Assembly: GCA_033961575.1 (NCBI GenBank)
Contig: CM066737.1
Span: 49,328,771 to 49,392,770 of the forward strand
DNA from: Aselliscus stoliczkanus
Lineage: Eukaryota; Chordata; Mammalia; Chiroptera; Hipposideridae
Direction: 5' to 3'
Length of the DNA stretch: 64,000 nt
Of this stretch, positions 1 to 10,639 are shown in pieces. The translations under genes and the position numbers were made by a program. Position 1 is the first letter of the stretch. The number at the start of each line of letters is the position of its first letter. The notes beneath the pieces are model-generated. The model had not been told where the DNA came from. It saw only the letters and a program-made list of their open reading frames with translations, and did not search any database.

Positions 1-788
1 TTGGTTGTTTCCATGTCTTGGCCACCATAATTAAAGCTGCAATGAACATCAGAGCACATATACCTTTATGCATAAAGATGTTTTGAGGGAGATATCCAGG
101 AGAAGGATTACTGTGTCATACGGTAATTCTATTCTTAATTTTTTGAGGAACCTCCACACTGCCTTCCATAGTGGCTGCACCAATCTGCATTCCCACCAAC
201 AGTGTATGAGGGTTCCATTTTCTCCATAGCCTCTCCAACACTTGTTATTATTTGTCTTGTTAATGATAGCCATTCTAACTGGTGTGAGGTGATATCTCAT
301 TGTGGTTTTTATTTGCATTTCTCTGATAACTGGGGATGTTGAGTATTTTTTCATATGTCTATTGGCCATTTGTATGTCCTCTTTTGGCCTTTTTATGGCG
401 ATTTGGAGAAATGTCTATTCAGGTCGGCTGCCCATTTTTTTAACTGGATTGTTTGTTTTTTATTGTTGTTGAGTTGTATGAGTTCCTTATATATTTTGGA
501 TATTAGCCCCTTATTGGAGGGGTTGTTTGCAAAAATCTTCTCCGATTCACTTGGTTGCCTCTTTATTTTGTTGATGGTTTCTTTTGCTGTGCTGGAGCTT
601 TTTGGTTTGATATAGTCCCATTCATTTATTTTAGCTTTTACTTGCCTTGCCTTTTAAGTCAAATTCATAAAATCCTCTTTGATCCCAAAGTCCATAGTTT
701 AGTACCTATGTTTTCTTCTGTGCAGTTTACCATTTCAGGTCTTATATTTAGGTCTTTGATCCATTTTGAGTTAATTTTGGTACATGGT
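1..788 (-). mobile_element. L1 LINE fragment, inverted 5' part of a twin-primed copy
   Basis: Read on the minus strand, this is the last part of L1 ORF2 and the start of the 3' region: the stretch encoding the ORF2 C terminus, then the widely shared block around 130-300 (RC of the 'cactgttggtgggaatg' type L1 tail). It points opposite to the adjoining 3' end at 789-1207. Together they form the inverted-5'/sense-3' structure known from twin priming. The left end lies at or just outside the window edge. No intact ORF. Confidence 0.85.
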
Positions 789-1207
789 GACACAATGGAA
801 TACTATTCTGCCATAAGAAAAGATGAAAAAATGCCATTTGCAATGACATGGACGGATCTTGATATTATTATGCAAAGCAAAATAAGTAAAACAGAAAAAG
901 TCGAGAATCATATGATTTCATTGATATGTGGTATATAAAACTGAAAACAACAAAGGAACAAGATGAACAAATGAAGAAATAAAAACTCATAAACACTGAA
1001 AATAGGTTAGTGGTTACCAGAGGGTAATGGGGGAGAGGGTGGTGGATGAGGGTAAAAGTGATCAAATATATAGTGATAGAAGGAGAACTGACTTTGGGTG
1101 TTGAACACACAATGTAATATATAGTTCACATATTATGGAATTGTACACAAGAAACCTATGTAGCTTTACCAACAATTGTCACCCCAATAAACTAATTTAA
1201 AAAAATG
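789..1207 (+). mobile_element. L1 LINE 3' end with A-rich tail
   Basis: Sense-oriented L1 3' region, starting at the motif around 'caatggaatactattctgcc' and ending with the AATAAA-like signal near 1188 and an A-rich tail near 1199-1205. It joins the inverted segment at 788/789. Downstream sequence is ORF1 of a different, older L1, so this copy is nested in that element. Confidence 0.85.
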
Positions 1208-1990
1208 ACTTTTATCAAACAGATTGAAATTTTAAAAAAGAACCAAATGGAAATTCTAGAGATGAAGATCTCAATAAAAGAAACGAAGCATGAAATAGCC
1301 AGCTAAGGAAATAGAACTGACCAGATGGAGGTAAGAATTAGTGATACTGAAGATAGAAATCTGGAAATTACACAAACGGAACAAGAGAGAGACTTGAAAG
1401 ATAAAAGAAATGAAATAACTCTACAAGAACTATCTGACTCCATCAAAAGAGCAACATAAGAATAAAAGGGGTCCCAGAAGGGGAAGAGAGTGAAAAGGGA
1501 ACAAAGAGTCTATTCAAACAAGTATTCGAGGAGAACTTTCCAAAACTATGGAAAGCACTGGAACCTCAAATCCAAGACAAACAGAACATCTAATTATCTC
1601 AATCCCAACAGGCCTTCTCCAAGGCACATTATACTGAAGCTGTCACAAATTAATGACAAAGATAGAATTTTCAAGGCATTCAGGGAAAAGAAGATGGTAA
1701 CATACCAAAAAAAAGCCCATTAGATTATCATCAGACTTTTCGGCAGAAACTCTACAAGCCAGGAGGGAATGGAATCAAATATTCAAACTACTGAAAGAGA
1801 GAAATTCCCAGCCAAGAATAATATATCCAGCAAAGTTATCCTTAAGATATTAAGGAGGAATAAAGATCTTTCCAGACACACAGAAGCTGAGGGAATTTTC
1901 CTGCAAATGCCTGGAATACAGGAAATACTGAAGGAGGTTATGTAACATGAAAAAAAAGCCAAAAGGTTTAAAAAATCATGATCAAGCTTA
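1208..1990 (+). pseudogene. L1 ORF1 relic (older host L1)
   Basis: Degraded ORF1 of an L1 on the plus strand. The coiled-coil half is broken by stops. The C-terminal half still reads as ORF1p between 1490 and 1723, including a PSPRHIILKLS stretch that matches the conserved PTPRHIIVK-type motif of the ORF1p RNA-binding domain. Its 5' part is cut by the inserted L1 ending at 1207. Non-functional. Confidence 0.8.
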
Positions 1991-2456
1991 CTAATGGACA
2001 CACAGAAACAGAGAATGGCAAATCCTCCACAGAATAGGGCAGTATATACTTAAACTTAACATAAAGAGTAAAGAAGATTAAAAAAATAAAAAAGAAGAAA
2101 AAGACAAATTGCTATTGCAACTCAGAAATCAACACATAGCATAAATAGGGATAATTTCTGACAACAAAAACTTAAAAGGGGAGAGGGTAAAGGCCTGAAT
2201 TTGCAAAGGGGAATGGAGGTAAGAAGCACACTGAAGAAAAAGGACTACTGTATATATGAAACTTTCTATTACATAGAATTAATGGTAACCACTTAAAAAA
2301 TCCACAATTGAGACACATAAGATAAAATAGGGGAAAAAGAGGGGAAAAAATCATAGAATACCACCAAACTAAAATAAGACAGAAACAAAAAGGCAAATAA
2401 TCAATGGAGACACTGAGCTAACATAAAACAAAAGATAAAATGGCTATAGGAAAATC
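1991..2456 (+). mobile_element. L1 inter-ORF region, A-rich
   Basis: A-rich sequence between the ORF1 and ORF2 relics of the same L1, longer than in modern human L1 but in line with older L1 lineages. No coding potential seen. Confidence 0.5.
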
Positions 2457-2767
2457 TCATATATCAATAATCACCCTAAATATAAATTGACTGAACTCAC
2501 CAATACAAATGCACAGAGTAGCAGACTGGATCAAATAACAAAAAACAACCATATGCTGCCTCCAAGAGACACATCTCAGCTACACAGACAAACAGAGACT
2601 CAAAGTGAAAGAGTGAAAAATGAGACTCCAGCCCAATGGAATTCAGAAGAAAGTGGGTGTAACCATACTTATGTCGAACAGAACAGACTTAAGGACAAAA
2701 AAGGCAACAAGAGACAAAAATGGATATTTCATAATCATAATGGGGACAATACAACAAGAGATAACAT

Positions 2768-2768
<1 letters not shown>

Positions 2769-2828
<60 letters not shown>
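2769..2828. repeat. (TG)10(TA)10(CA)10 perfect palindromic microsatellite
   Basis: Twenty bases of TG, twenty of TA and twenty of CA follow each other without interruption. The 60 bp are exactly self-complementary. The tract sits in the L1 endonuclease region and creates spurious ORFs on both strands. Confidence 0.97.
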
Positions 2829-3147
2829 TACCCCCAAAGAGCACCAAAATATACAAAACAACTACTAACAGAATTAAAGGGAGAAACCAGTAAAAACACA
2901 ATTATAATGGGGGACCTAAATACATCATTGACAGCTATGGATAGATCATCTAAACAGAAAATCAGTAAGGAAATATCAGCTTTAAATGACACATTAGACC
3001 ACCTGGACATAATTGACATTTACAGAGCATTCCCTCCTAGAACATCAGAATATACATTCTTTTCTAGTAAACACAGAACATTCTCAAGGATAGACCATAT
3101 GCTGGGAAACAAAATGAGCCTCAGCACATTTACGAAGATTAAAATCA

Positions 3148-3295
3148 GGGCCAGCCTAGTGGCTCAGTTGGTTAAGAGCTTGCTTGCTCAGGAGTGTGAG
3201 CTGAACTTTGAGCAAGAGCAGTTCGATGCCCAGCGCAAGCTGAGCTGCTGCTAAGCTGCCAATAGGTGGCAGGATGGCTCAGCTAAAAAATAAAT
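3148..3295 (+). mobile_element. tRNA-derived SINE, type B
   Basis: Type B unit: a GTGGCTCAGTTGGTTAAGAG box-A-like head, a GTTCGATGCC box-B-like element, then CTGAGCTGCCAA...CAGGATGGCTCAGCT and an A tail. Flanked by 14-bp imperfect duplications at 3134-3147 and 3296-3309 of the L1 sequence. Confidence 0.92.
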
Positions 3296-3427
3296 GAAGA
3301 CTGAAATCATACCAAGCATATTCTCTGAACACAAAGCTTTCAAATTGGAGATCAACTGCAAAAAGAAAGTGGGAAAAACTAAAAATACATCAATATTAAA
3401 CAACATGCTATTAAAGAACATGGGTCA

Positions 3428-3890
3428 GGCAGGCTGAGTGGCACATTGGTTAAGAGTTCCTTGGGATGCTAGTTCTGAGCAGCAGGCCCCGGTTTGGATC
3501 TCACATGAGGGCCAGCGACACTGCACCCTCTACAGCTTAGATTGTGAACAACAGCTCAACCTGGAGCTGGGCTGCCGTGAGTCACCAGCAATGGCACCGG
3601 CTGCAATGCGGTGGTAGTAGTCTGCCGTGAAGCTACCGTGAGTGGCTGGCATCCAGGGTGAGTGGCCGGAAGTTGCCATGAGCTGACATTAGCAGCTATC
3701 CAATGGCCAGTGAGCGACTGCCTCACCCGGGAAGAGTGCAATGATAATACCAACATGGGCCAGTGAAGCGACATCCTCCACAGCTAGACTGAAGAAAAAA
3801 AGGACAGCAACTTGCTGTTCTACCTCCCCCAATTCCCCAGCACTGTTCACCTCCCCCAAATCTGCAATTTAAAGCATCTTAATAAAAAAA
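3428..3890 (+). mobile_element. Long composite tRNA-derived SINE (about 460 bp)
   Basis: Starts with the same tRNA-like head as the short type A SINE, then extends through several CTGCCGTGAG-like internal repeats to a 3' part with AATAAAA before the A tail. Flanked by duplications AAAGAACATGGGTCA (3413-3427) and a variant at 3891-3907. A second copy is at 18162-18585. Confidence 0.88.
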
Positions 3891-3988
3891 AAAGAACACC
3901 TGGGTCAAAGAAGAAATAAAAGGAGAGATCTAAAGATACATAGAAAAATGAGAATGAAAATACTTTGTATCAAAATTATTGGGATGCA

Positions 3989-4090
3989 TGGGCCGGCCGA
4001 GTGGTGTGGTGGTTAAGAGCTGGCTTGGGATGCCAGCGGCCTCTGTTCAAATTCCACATGTGAAGGCCAGTGACACTGCCCTCAAAAAAA
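3989..4090 (+). mobile_element. tRNA-derived SINE, type A
   Basis: About 100 bp with the GGCCGGCCGAGTGG head, a hairpin-like GCTGGCTTGGGATGCCAGC and a GTGACACTGCCCTC end, followed by an A tail. A 17-bp identical target duplication lies at 3972-3988 and 4091-4107. Confidence 0.95.
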
Positions 4091-6004
4091 AAAATTATTG
4101 GGATGCAGCAAAAGCAGTATTAAGAGGGAAAGTTGTATCATGACAGGCCTATCTCAAGAAACAAGAAGAATCTCAGATAAACAACCTAACATTACATCTT
4201 AAAGGACTAGACAAAGAAGAACAATTGAAATCTAAAGTCAGCAGAAGGATGGAAATAAGAAAAATTAGAGCAGAACTAAATGAAATAGAGAACAAAGGGA
4301 CAATAGAAAAAATGAATGCAACAAAGAGCTGGTTCTTTGAAAAGATTAATAAAATTGACAAACCCCTGGCTAGACTTACTAAGGTAAAAAGAGAAAAGAC
4401 ACAAATAGGCAAAATCAGAAATGATAGAGGAGAAATTACAACAGACACCACAGAAATGCAAAGGATTACAGTAGAATACTATGAAGGAATATATGCCACC
4501 AAATTCAATAACCTAGAAGAAATGCACAAATTCTCAGAAACATATAGCCTTCCTAGACTGTATCACAAAGAACTGGAAAATCTAAATAGAATGATCTGCA
4601 TTAAAGGAATTGAAACAATCATCCTAAACCTTCCTAAAAGCAAAAATCCAGGATCAGATGGCTGCACTAGTGAAGTCTACCAAACACTTAGAGAGGATTT
4701 AATACCTGTCCTCCTCAAACTCTGCCAAAACATTGAAGAAGAGGCAATAGTTCCTAACTCATTTTTGAGGCAAACATTACCCTGATACCAAAACCTGGTA
4801 AGCATAACACACAAAAGAGAAAACTACAGACTACTATCTCTGACGAATACAAATGCAAAAATCCTAAACAAAACTCTAGCAAACTGAATACAACAATATA
4901 TTAAAAAGATTATACATTATGATCATGTGGGGCTCATTCCAGGGGCAAAAGGATGGCTCAACATACTCCAATCGATCAATACAATACACCACATAAATAA
5001 AAGATAAAAATCATATGATTATATCATTAGATGCAGAAAAATCATTTGACAAGATACAATATCCATTTATCATTATAGTTGATATCAGTTTAGAAGGAAA
5101 GTACTTCAACATAATAAAGGCCATATATGACAAACCCTCAGCTAATATCATATTTAATGGTGAAAAACTGAAAGTTTCTTCCTCTAAATTCAGGAACAAG
5201 ACAGCAATTCTCCCATTCACCAATATTATTCTAAATTGTATTGGAGCAATAAGGCAAGAGAAAGAAATAAAAGGCATCTGAATTTGGAATGAAAAAGTTA
5301 AATTGTCACTTTTGCAGATGACATGATGCTCTATATAGAAAACCCTAAAGACTCCACCAAAAAGCTATTAGAAACAATAAATAAATACAGTAAAGTTGCA
5401 GGATACAAAAATCAGTGTACTAAAGCCATTGCATTCATATATACTAACAATTTAAATACGACAAAAAGAAATGAAAAAAACAATTCCTTTCCAATTCCAA
5501 CAAAAGGAATCAAATACTTAGGAATAAACTTAACCAATGCGAAAGACCTATATGCTGAAAACTATAAAACATTAAAAGAAATTGAAGAAGTCACAAAGAA
5601 ATGGTAAGATATTCCATGTTCATGGATAGGAAGAATCAACATAGTTAAAATGGCCACAATACCCAAAGCAATATACAGATTTAGCACAATCTCCATCAAA
5701 ATCCCAATGGCATTTTATTAAGAATTAAAACAAAAAATCATCAGATTTGTATGAAATCACAAAAGACCCCTGATAGCCAAAGCAATCCTAAGAAAATAGA
5801 ACAAGACTGGAATATCACACTCCCTTACTTCAATTTGTATTACAAAGTGACAATAATCAAAACAGCATGGTACTGGCAGGAAAACAGTCATAAGACCAAT
5901 GGAAGAGAGTTAAAAACCCAGAAATATACTCACATATATATATGGGCAGATAATTTTCGACAAAGGAACTAAAGGCATATAATAGAGAAAAGAAAGCCTC
6001 TTCA

Positions 6005-6115
6005 GGGCCGGCCAAGTGGTGCGGTGGTTTAACGCTGGCTTAGGAAGCCAGCGGCCCCAGTTCAGGTCCCACATATGAGGGCCAGTGACACTGCCCTCAA
6101 AAAAAACCAAAAACC
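6005..6115 (+). mobile_element. tRNA-derived SINE, type A
   Basis: Full type A copy in the L1 ORF2 relic. Target duplication AGAAAGCCTCTTCA at 5991-6004 and 6116-6129. Confidence 0.95.
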
Positions 6116-6366
6116 AGAAAGCCTCTTCAATAAATGGTGCTGGGAAAATTGGAAAGCCACATGCTAAAGAATGAAACTAGACTGCTGTCACTACGTACCA
6201 AAATTAACTCAAAATGAATCAAAGACCTAAACATAAGACCTGAAACAATGAAGTACATAGAAGAAAGCATAGATACTAAATTTATGCACCTTGGGTTCAA
6301 AGAGGATTTTATCAATCTGACCTCAAAGACAAGGAAGGTAAAAGTAAAAATGAATGAGTGGGAATA

Positions 6367-6937
6367 CAAGGTCTGACAACTAAGTTTGCGAACTTATTGC
6401 AAGGATATTGCTAACCTTTTTTGATATCAGAAGGATTATTTATTATGAATTTGTACCAACTGTATGAACAGTTAACCAAGTTTAGTATTTGGAAGTGCTG
6501 AAAAGGCTGTGTGAAAAAGTTTGACGACCTGAACTTTTTGCCAACAATTCATGGCTCTTGCATCTCTACACTGCACCAGCTCACACAGCACTGTCTGTGA
6601 GGGAGATTTTAGTCAGTAAACAAATAATTGTATTGGAACATTCTCCCTACTCACCTGATCTGGCCCACAATGACTTCTTTCTTTACCCGAAGATAAAGGA
6701 AATATTGAAAGGAAGACATTTTGATGACACTCAGGACATCAAGGGTAATACAATGACAGCTCTGATGGCCATTCCAGAGAAGGTGTTCCACAATTGCTTT
6801 GAAGGGTGGACTAGGTCCTGGAATAGATGCATAGCTTCCCAAGGGGAGTACTTTGAAGGTGACAGTAGTGATATTCAGCAGTGTGCTATGTAGCAGTTTT
6901 TCTAAGATGAGTTGGCAAACTTAATTGTCATACCTCA
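6367..6937 (+). mobile_element. Internally deleted mariner transposon
   Basis: About 28-bp imperfect terminal inverted repeats: 6367-6396 reads AAGGTCTGACAACTAAGTTT and the reverse complement of 6910-6937 reads GAGGTATGACAATTAAGTTT. A TA dinucleotide flanks both ends (6365-6366, 6938-6939). At 571 bp it is under half of a typical 1.3-kb mariner and keeps only the C-terminal transposase region. It marks the right edge of the L1 relic. Confidence 0.93.
6558..6893 (+). pseudogene. Mariner transposase C-terminal fragment
   Basis: 111 codons. APAHTA and the following SPYSPDLAHNDFFLYPKIK match the mariner HDNAPAHTA and YSPDLAPxDFFLFP motifs. The last catalytic Asp (DFF context) is kept, but the Asp of the HDN motif is replaced (the site reads HLYTAPAHTA). 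The N-terminal DNA-binding part and the first catalytic Asp are deleted. It cannot be an active transposase. Confidence 0.9.
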
Positions 6938-7261
6938 TAAATCTATCTTCTTCCCTTCATCCATATCTTAGACCACAGTACTAGCATTTCTCATGTGGTC
7001 TCACTGTCTCCAATATTCCCGCCTTGCAATTCATTACACTGTGGCCAGAGTAATCTTTTGAAATATAATAATCTAACTGCATTCTTACCTTTGTTTAAGA
7101 TCCTTATATGGTTTCCCATTACCCATATGTTAAAAGTTGATGTTCCTTAGCATGCTATCCCAGGGCCTTCATGATCTGTCCCTATATTTCCTTTCCATTG
7201 TCTATTCTTACCATGGCACCCACTGTCCCATACCCATTTCATGCTTCCTAAACTGCTGGCT

Positions 7262-7665
7262 TTACTCCGTTGTTAAAATTTATTTTTCAATTATGGTTAA
7301 CATACTATATTATATTAGTTTCAGGTATAAAACATAGTGGTTAGACATTTATATACCTTACATAGCGACTACTTCGATAAGTCTGGAACACATCTGGCAT
7401 CATGCATGTGTATTACAATATTATTGACTCTATTCCCTATGCTGTACTTTACACACCCCAGTGACTATTTTTATAACAGACACTTTTTTTTTGTTTTTTG
7501 TTTTTGTTTTTGTTTTTTTTGAGGGCAGTGCCACTGGCCCTCACATGTGGGACCGAACCGGGGCCGCTGGCTTCCTAAGCCAGCGCTTAACCGCTGCACC
7601 ACTCGGCCGGCCCCAGACAATTTGTACTTCTTAATCCCTTTCACCATTTTTTACCATCCCCTGCT
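7262..7665 (-). mobile_element. L1 3' untranslated region fragment
   Basis: Minus-strand copy of the L1 3' region, with the block whose sense form reads 'tacacctgaaactaatataa'. Related to 32845-33655 and 48541-48810. It holds a type A SINE at 7483-7613. Confidence 0.75.
7483..7613 (-). mobile_element. tRNA-derived SINE, type A
   Basis: Minus orientation with a long T/GT tract (reverse of an A tail) at 7483-7520. Short duplication CAGACA at 7477-7482 and 7614-7619. Confidence 0.93.
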
Positions 7666-7778
7666 GACTTTTACTGCCATGCTTTTATACATGCTAGATA
7701 GGCTAAGGCCTGGGAAGTCTTACTTTTTACTGTTCCCCCACTGCTTTGTGTGGATAACTCCAATTAGTCCTTATTCTT

Positions 7779-7883
7779 TTTTTTTTTTTTGAGGGCAGTG
7801 TCACTGGCCCTCATATGTGGGACTGAACCGGGGCTGCTGGCTTCCCAAGCCAGGACTTAACCACTGCGCCACTCGGCCGGCCC
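7779..7883 (-). mobile_element. tRNA-derived SINE, type A
   Basis: Minus orientation. Target duplication TAGTCCTTATTCT at 7765-7777 and 7884-7896. Confidence 0.95.
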
Positions 7884-8149
7884 TAGTCCTTATTCTTGAA
7901 GACTCACTCTTGGGCTTCCTCTCCTTTAGCAAGTCTTTTCCTGTCTTCTCTCTGCAGACAAAGTTAAATACCCTTTTATGCATGCTCCCACAGAACTATC
8001 CTGTGTATAATCTGAGCTTAACACATATAAAAATGGAGTGTTATTTCTTCTTTACATATGTATCTCTCTAGCTAAAATTTGAGATATTTGACAGCAGAGA
8101 CTGTATGTTATACATTATCATATTCCCTAGCACCTATCTTATGTCTACA

Positions 8150-8395
8150 CACTTTATAACTATCATTTATGGATCATTCACCATGTGCAAAGTGCTTTTA
8201 AGGTTATCTCATTTAATCACAACATTATAAGATAGGCTTTATTATTATTGTTTTATACATGAGGAAAGTGAGGTTCAGTGAGGTTAAACCACATACCCAG
8301 GTTATACAGCTACCAGGTGTGAGAGTCAGGTTTTGAACTGAGGTCCCAACTGTGGCTACAGAACCTAAGCTCTTAATAGCTATGCTATTTATTAT
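8150..8395 (-). mobile_element. MIR SINE
   Basis: Minus-strand MIR: 'ttttatacatgaggaaagtg' followed by the 'gaggttaa...cacagctaccagg' core and the tRNA-like 'gctcttaatagctatgctat' end. Strongly diverged. Confidence 0.8.
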
Positions 8396-8399
8396 TCAG

Positions 8400-8980
8400 T
8401 AGCATTAAAAATAACCTCAACATTTGAGCCCTAGTCTTCAGTAAATGTTTAGTAATTGAATGGAGCCTAGATGAGATTTTTTTTTTCCAGAACACTACAA
8501 TGTCTGTATCTCCCCTAGAAAATTCTGTGACTATTGGTCATTTATATTAAGATTCAACTTAACTGAATCTTGGGATAAGGCTCATCCTGATCAGATCTGG
8601 GTTGATATTTGCAGACAGCAGAAGACTAAATCAGTGCTACTTTCTAAGCATATCACCCATATTCTACTGGCACTTAAAATGACGGCCACAAATTGCTGAC
8701 TGGACCGCAAACTGCAAAGAACATTTGGCCTTGGGACCCTTTAGATGTACATGAATTCTGGTTGCATCACCAGGAGCCAGCTAATCTAGCCTGTCTCTCA
8801 TCCTGACACCTTTCTCCAACCCACTACTTTTAAAATAAAAGCCTCACTAGTCATCTGTCATCTCCTATATGCCCCACCCCAATGTTCTGCACTTCCTCCA
8901 GTCACTAGACCTTGTTCCATTACAAATTCCCCTACACCTTCAAACTCTTCATTAAATGGCCTCTTCACTTCCTACCTTAG
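8400..8980. other. Unique intronic sequence, no feature seen
   Basis: No ORF, repeat or RNA-like structure recognised. A GA-rich patch follows at 9016-9035. Confidence 0.5.
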
Positions 8981-8984
8981 GTTC

Positions 8985-9150
8985 TCAAACTTCACTGTGC
9001 ATAACTCTTATCTGAGAGAGACAGAGAGAGAGAAATAGATCAGAGCTCCACCCTCACATATTAAGATTCTGTTAATCTGGGGTAGACCAAAGCACCTTTC
9101 ATTTTTAAAGCTCATCAGGTATTTCCATTAAGCAGCTGAGGCTGAGGAAA
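8985..9150 (+). mobile_element. MER5-like hAT miniature, diverged
   Basis: 'ggttctcaaacttcactgtgcat', the central 'gattctgttaatctggggtagacc' and 'agctcatcaggta' follow the order of the MER5A/B consensus as I remember it. Termini are eroded. Confidence 0.6.
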
Positions 9151-9547
9151 AACAACTATAAAATTTCATATCCAATGAGGGTACCACTTCCTCAGATAAT
9201 CTTGATGAACGCTGCTCATTCTTTCCCATCCCAAGTATTTAGGCCTGGGGGAATGGGGAAGGGCAGTGGTTCCCCCTTTTTATTCCAAATTGTTTTATCT
9301 GAGATCAGTACTACTGCACTTGCCTACAAAACCCCGTCTTTGGGGTTTTGCCATTTAGTTCTCCTGGCCAAGTCCCCATATCCATCGAGGACTTTGGTTC
9401 CCAGTCTTCTCAATGCTGCCATCACTCTGAAATGTAACATATAAACAGAAACCTTTCACACCTTTTCAGCTCCTTGATTTCCCTCAACTCTAATGAACTT
9501 AACTTCCTTTCCACTTCTGCAATCCACTCCCATCACCAACTTTTAAA

Positions 9548-9715
9548 ACAGTGGTTCAAAGCCAGAACTGCACATCAGAATGTCTTGTACAGTTCCATAA
9601 AATACCAAAGTATAGGGCCCATCCACAGCCTACTATGTCAGGATTTATGGGTGTGGGACCTGGGCAAATGAGTTTTTAAGCTCCACAGATGATGTGCAGA
9701 CAGAATAGAGAACCA
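9548..9715 (+). mobile_element. MER5-like hAT miniature
   Basis: Starts CAGTGGTTCAAAGC, continues 'tgcacatcagaatg' and ends 'agagaaccac', the reverse of the start. Order and ends match MER5A. About 168 bp. Confidence 0.7.
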
Positions 9716-9719
9716 CAGA

Positions 9720-10635
9720 TACCCCAGGCCCTTTCATTATCCAGAATAATCCTTTATCTGAAATATTCAACCCTGTTACTTCATTCATTCTCTGAGCCCA
9801 GCCTCCCATCCTGCTACTGTGCCCATTCTTTCAAGCCCTTACTCCTATTTTATCTGTTCTTTGGTCTCATCAAATCCTCCAGTTCCTGGATCCCACAATT
9901 TTTAGCCAATTTCTCAGCTTCCCTCTGGCTCAGAGACTCTGTGACCCGTCATTTAAATTGCTCTTAAACCAGTTCCCTGGAAACTCTCATCCTTTGACTT
10001 TCTCTTGTTATTGTCCTCCAAAACTCTACCCAGACAGAATCCAACTGTGAAACCTCCGCTTCTATACTGAGGTTACTGAGATCTGTTAGGGAAAAAATCA
10101 TATAGTCCTGCTGATTGGTGCTCATGGACCCTAGTTGGGTCATCAGTGGTGCTTCACAATATTTTTCTTGCCCACTGCCAACTTTGTTTCCCATTCCTCT
10201 TACTGAATATTCCAGAATTTTACCACTTCACTCAAACTTCTGCTTCATCATCTCCTTCCTTACTTCCAGCATATAAAATTCCTTCTACTTCAGTGAGAAA
10301 GATGGAGGCCATCAGTTTAGAACTCTTTTGACTTCACTTGCTCTCCACCCCTATGCATGTATAATAATAAAATGTATTCCCTCACATCTCACTGGAAGAG
10401 GTGTCCCCTCCTTGCCTAAGGTTTATCCCTCCACCAGATCCTAGTCTTTCTAGTTTCTCCAGGGGTCTCACCTCATCAATTATCTCCTATTTCTCCTTAT
10501 ATCATCAATCTCTCCTTCTCTACTGACACTTCTTATTTGGATTAAAAGACATGCTGAGATCTCTTGTCCTTAAAAGTTAAAACCTTCTGCTACCTTGTAT
10601 ATTTCTCTAGCTACTACAGTCTCTCAGCCTTTCCT
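9720..10635 (+). other. Pyrimidine-rich sequence, possibly old LINE
   Basis: C/T-rich plus strand in the same style as the L2-like relic that follows. Probably its 5' continuation, but no motif is clear enough to be sure. No gene seen. Confidence 0.35.
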
Positions 10636-10639
10636 TTTT

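Larger units (their letters stand above)
2457..6364 (+). pseudogene. L1 ORF2 (endonuclease/reverse transcriptase) relic
   Basis: Plus-strand ORF2 remains with many stops and frameshifts. The endonuclease part at 2880-3150 shows MGDLNTSLTAMDRSS and SRIDHMLG, matching the GDFNTPL and SKIDHILG motifs of L1 EN. The reverse transcriptase part at 4225-5600 includes [12 protein letters not shown] (palm motif A, 5024-5059) and FADDMMLY (YADD-type catalytic motif, about 5308-5331) in shifted frames. It is interrupted by a microsatellite and four SINEs and ends at a mariner insertion. Confidence 0.9.
6940..8150 (+). mobile_element. Ancient LINE (L2-like) relic, split by later insertions
   Basis: Pieces at 6960-7260 and about 7670-8150 resemble the pyrimidine-rich 3' portion of old L2-like elements ('gccagagtaatc', 'ccttatatggtttcccatta', 'catgatctgtccctat'). 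They are split by an antisense L1 3' end and two SINEs. Family naming is from memory and only moderately sure. Confidence 0.5.

Noticed and set aside
2487..3254. 255-codon plus-strand ORF
   Set aside because: It runs through an L1 ORF2 relic, a TG/TA/CA microsatellite and a SINE; no single protein is encoded.
3500..3760. Tandem repeats resembling a CRISPR-like array
   Set aside because: They are internal repeats of a SINE in a mammalian genome, irregular in length and spacing.
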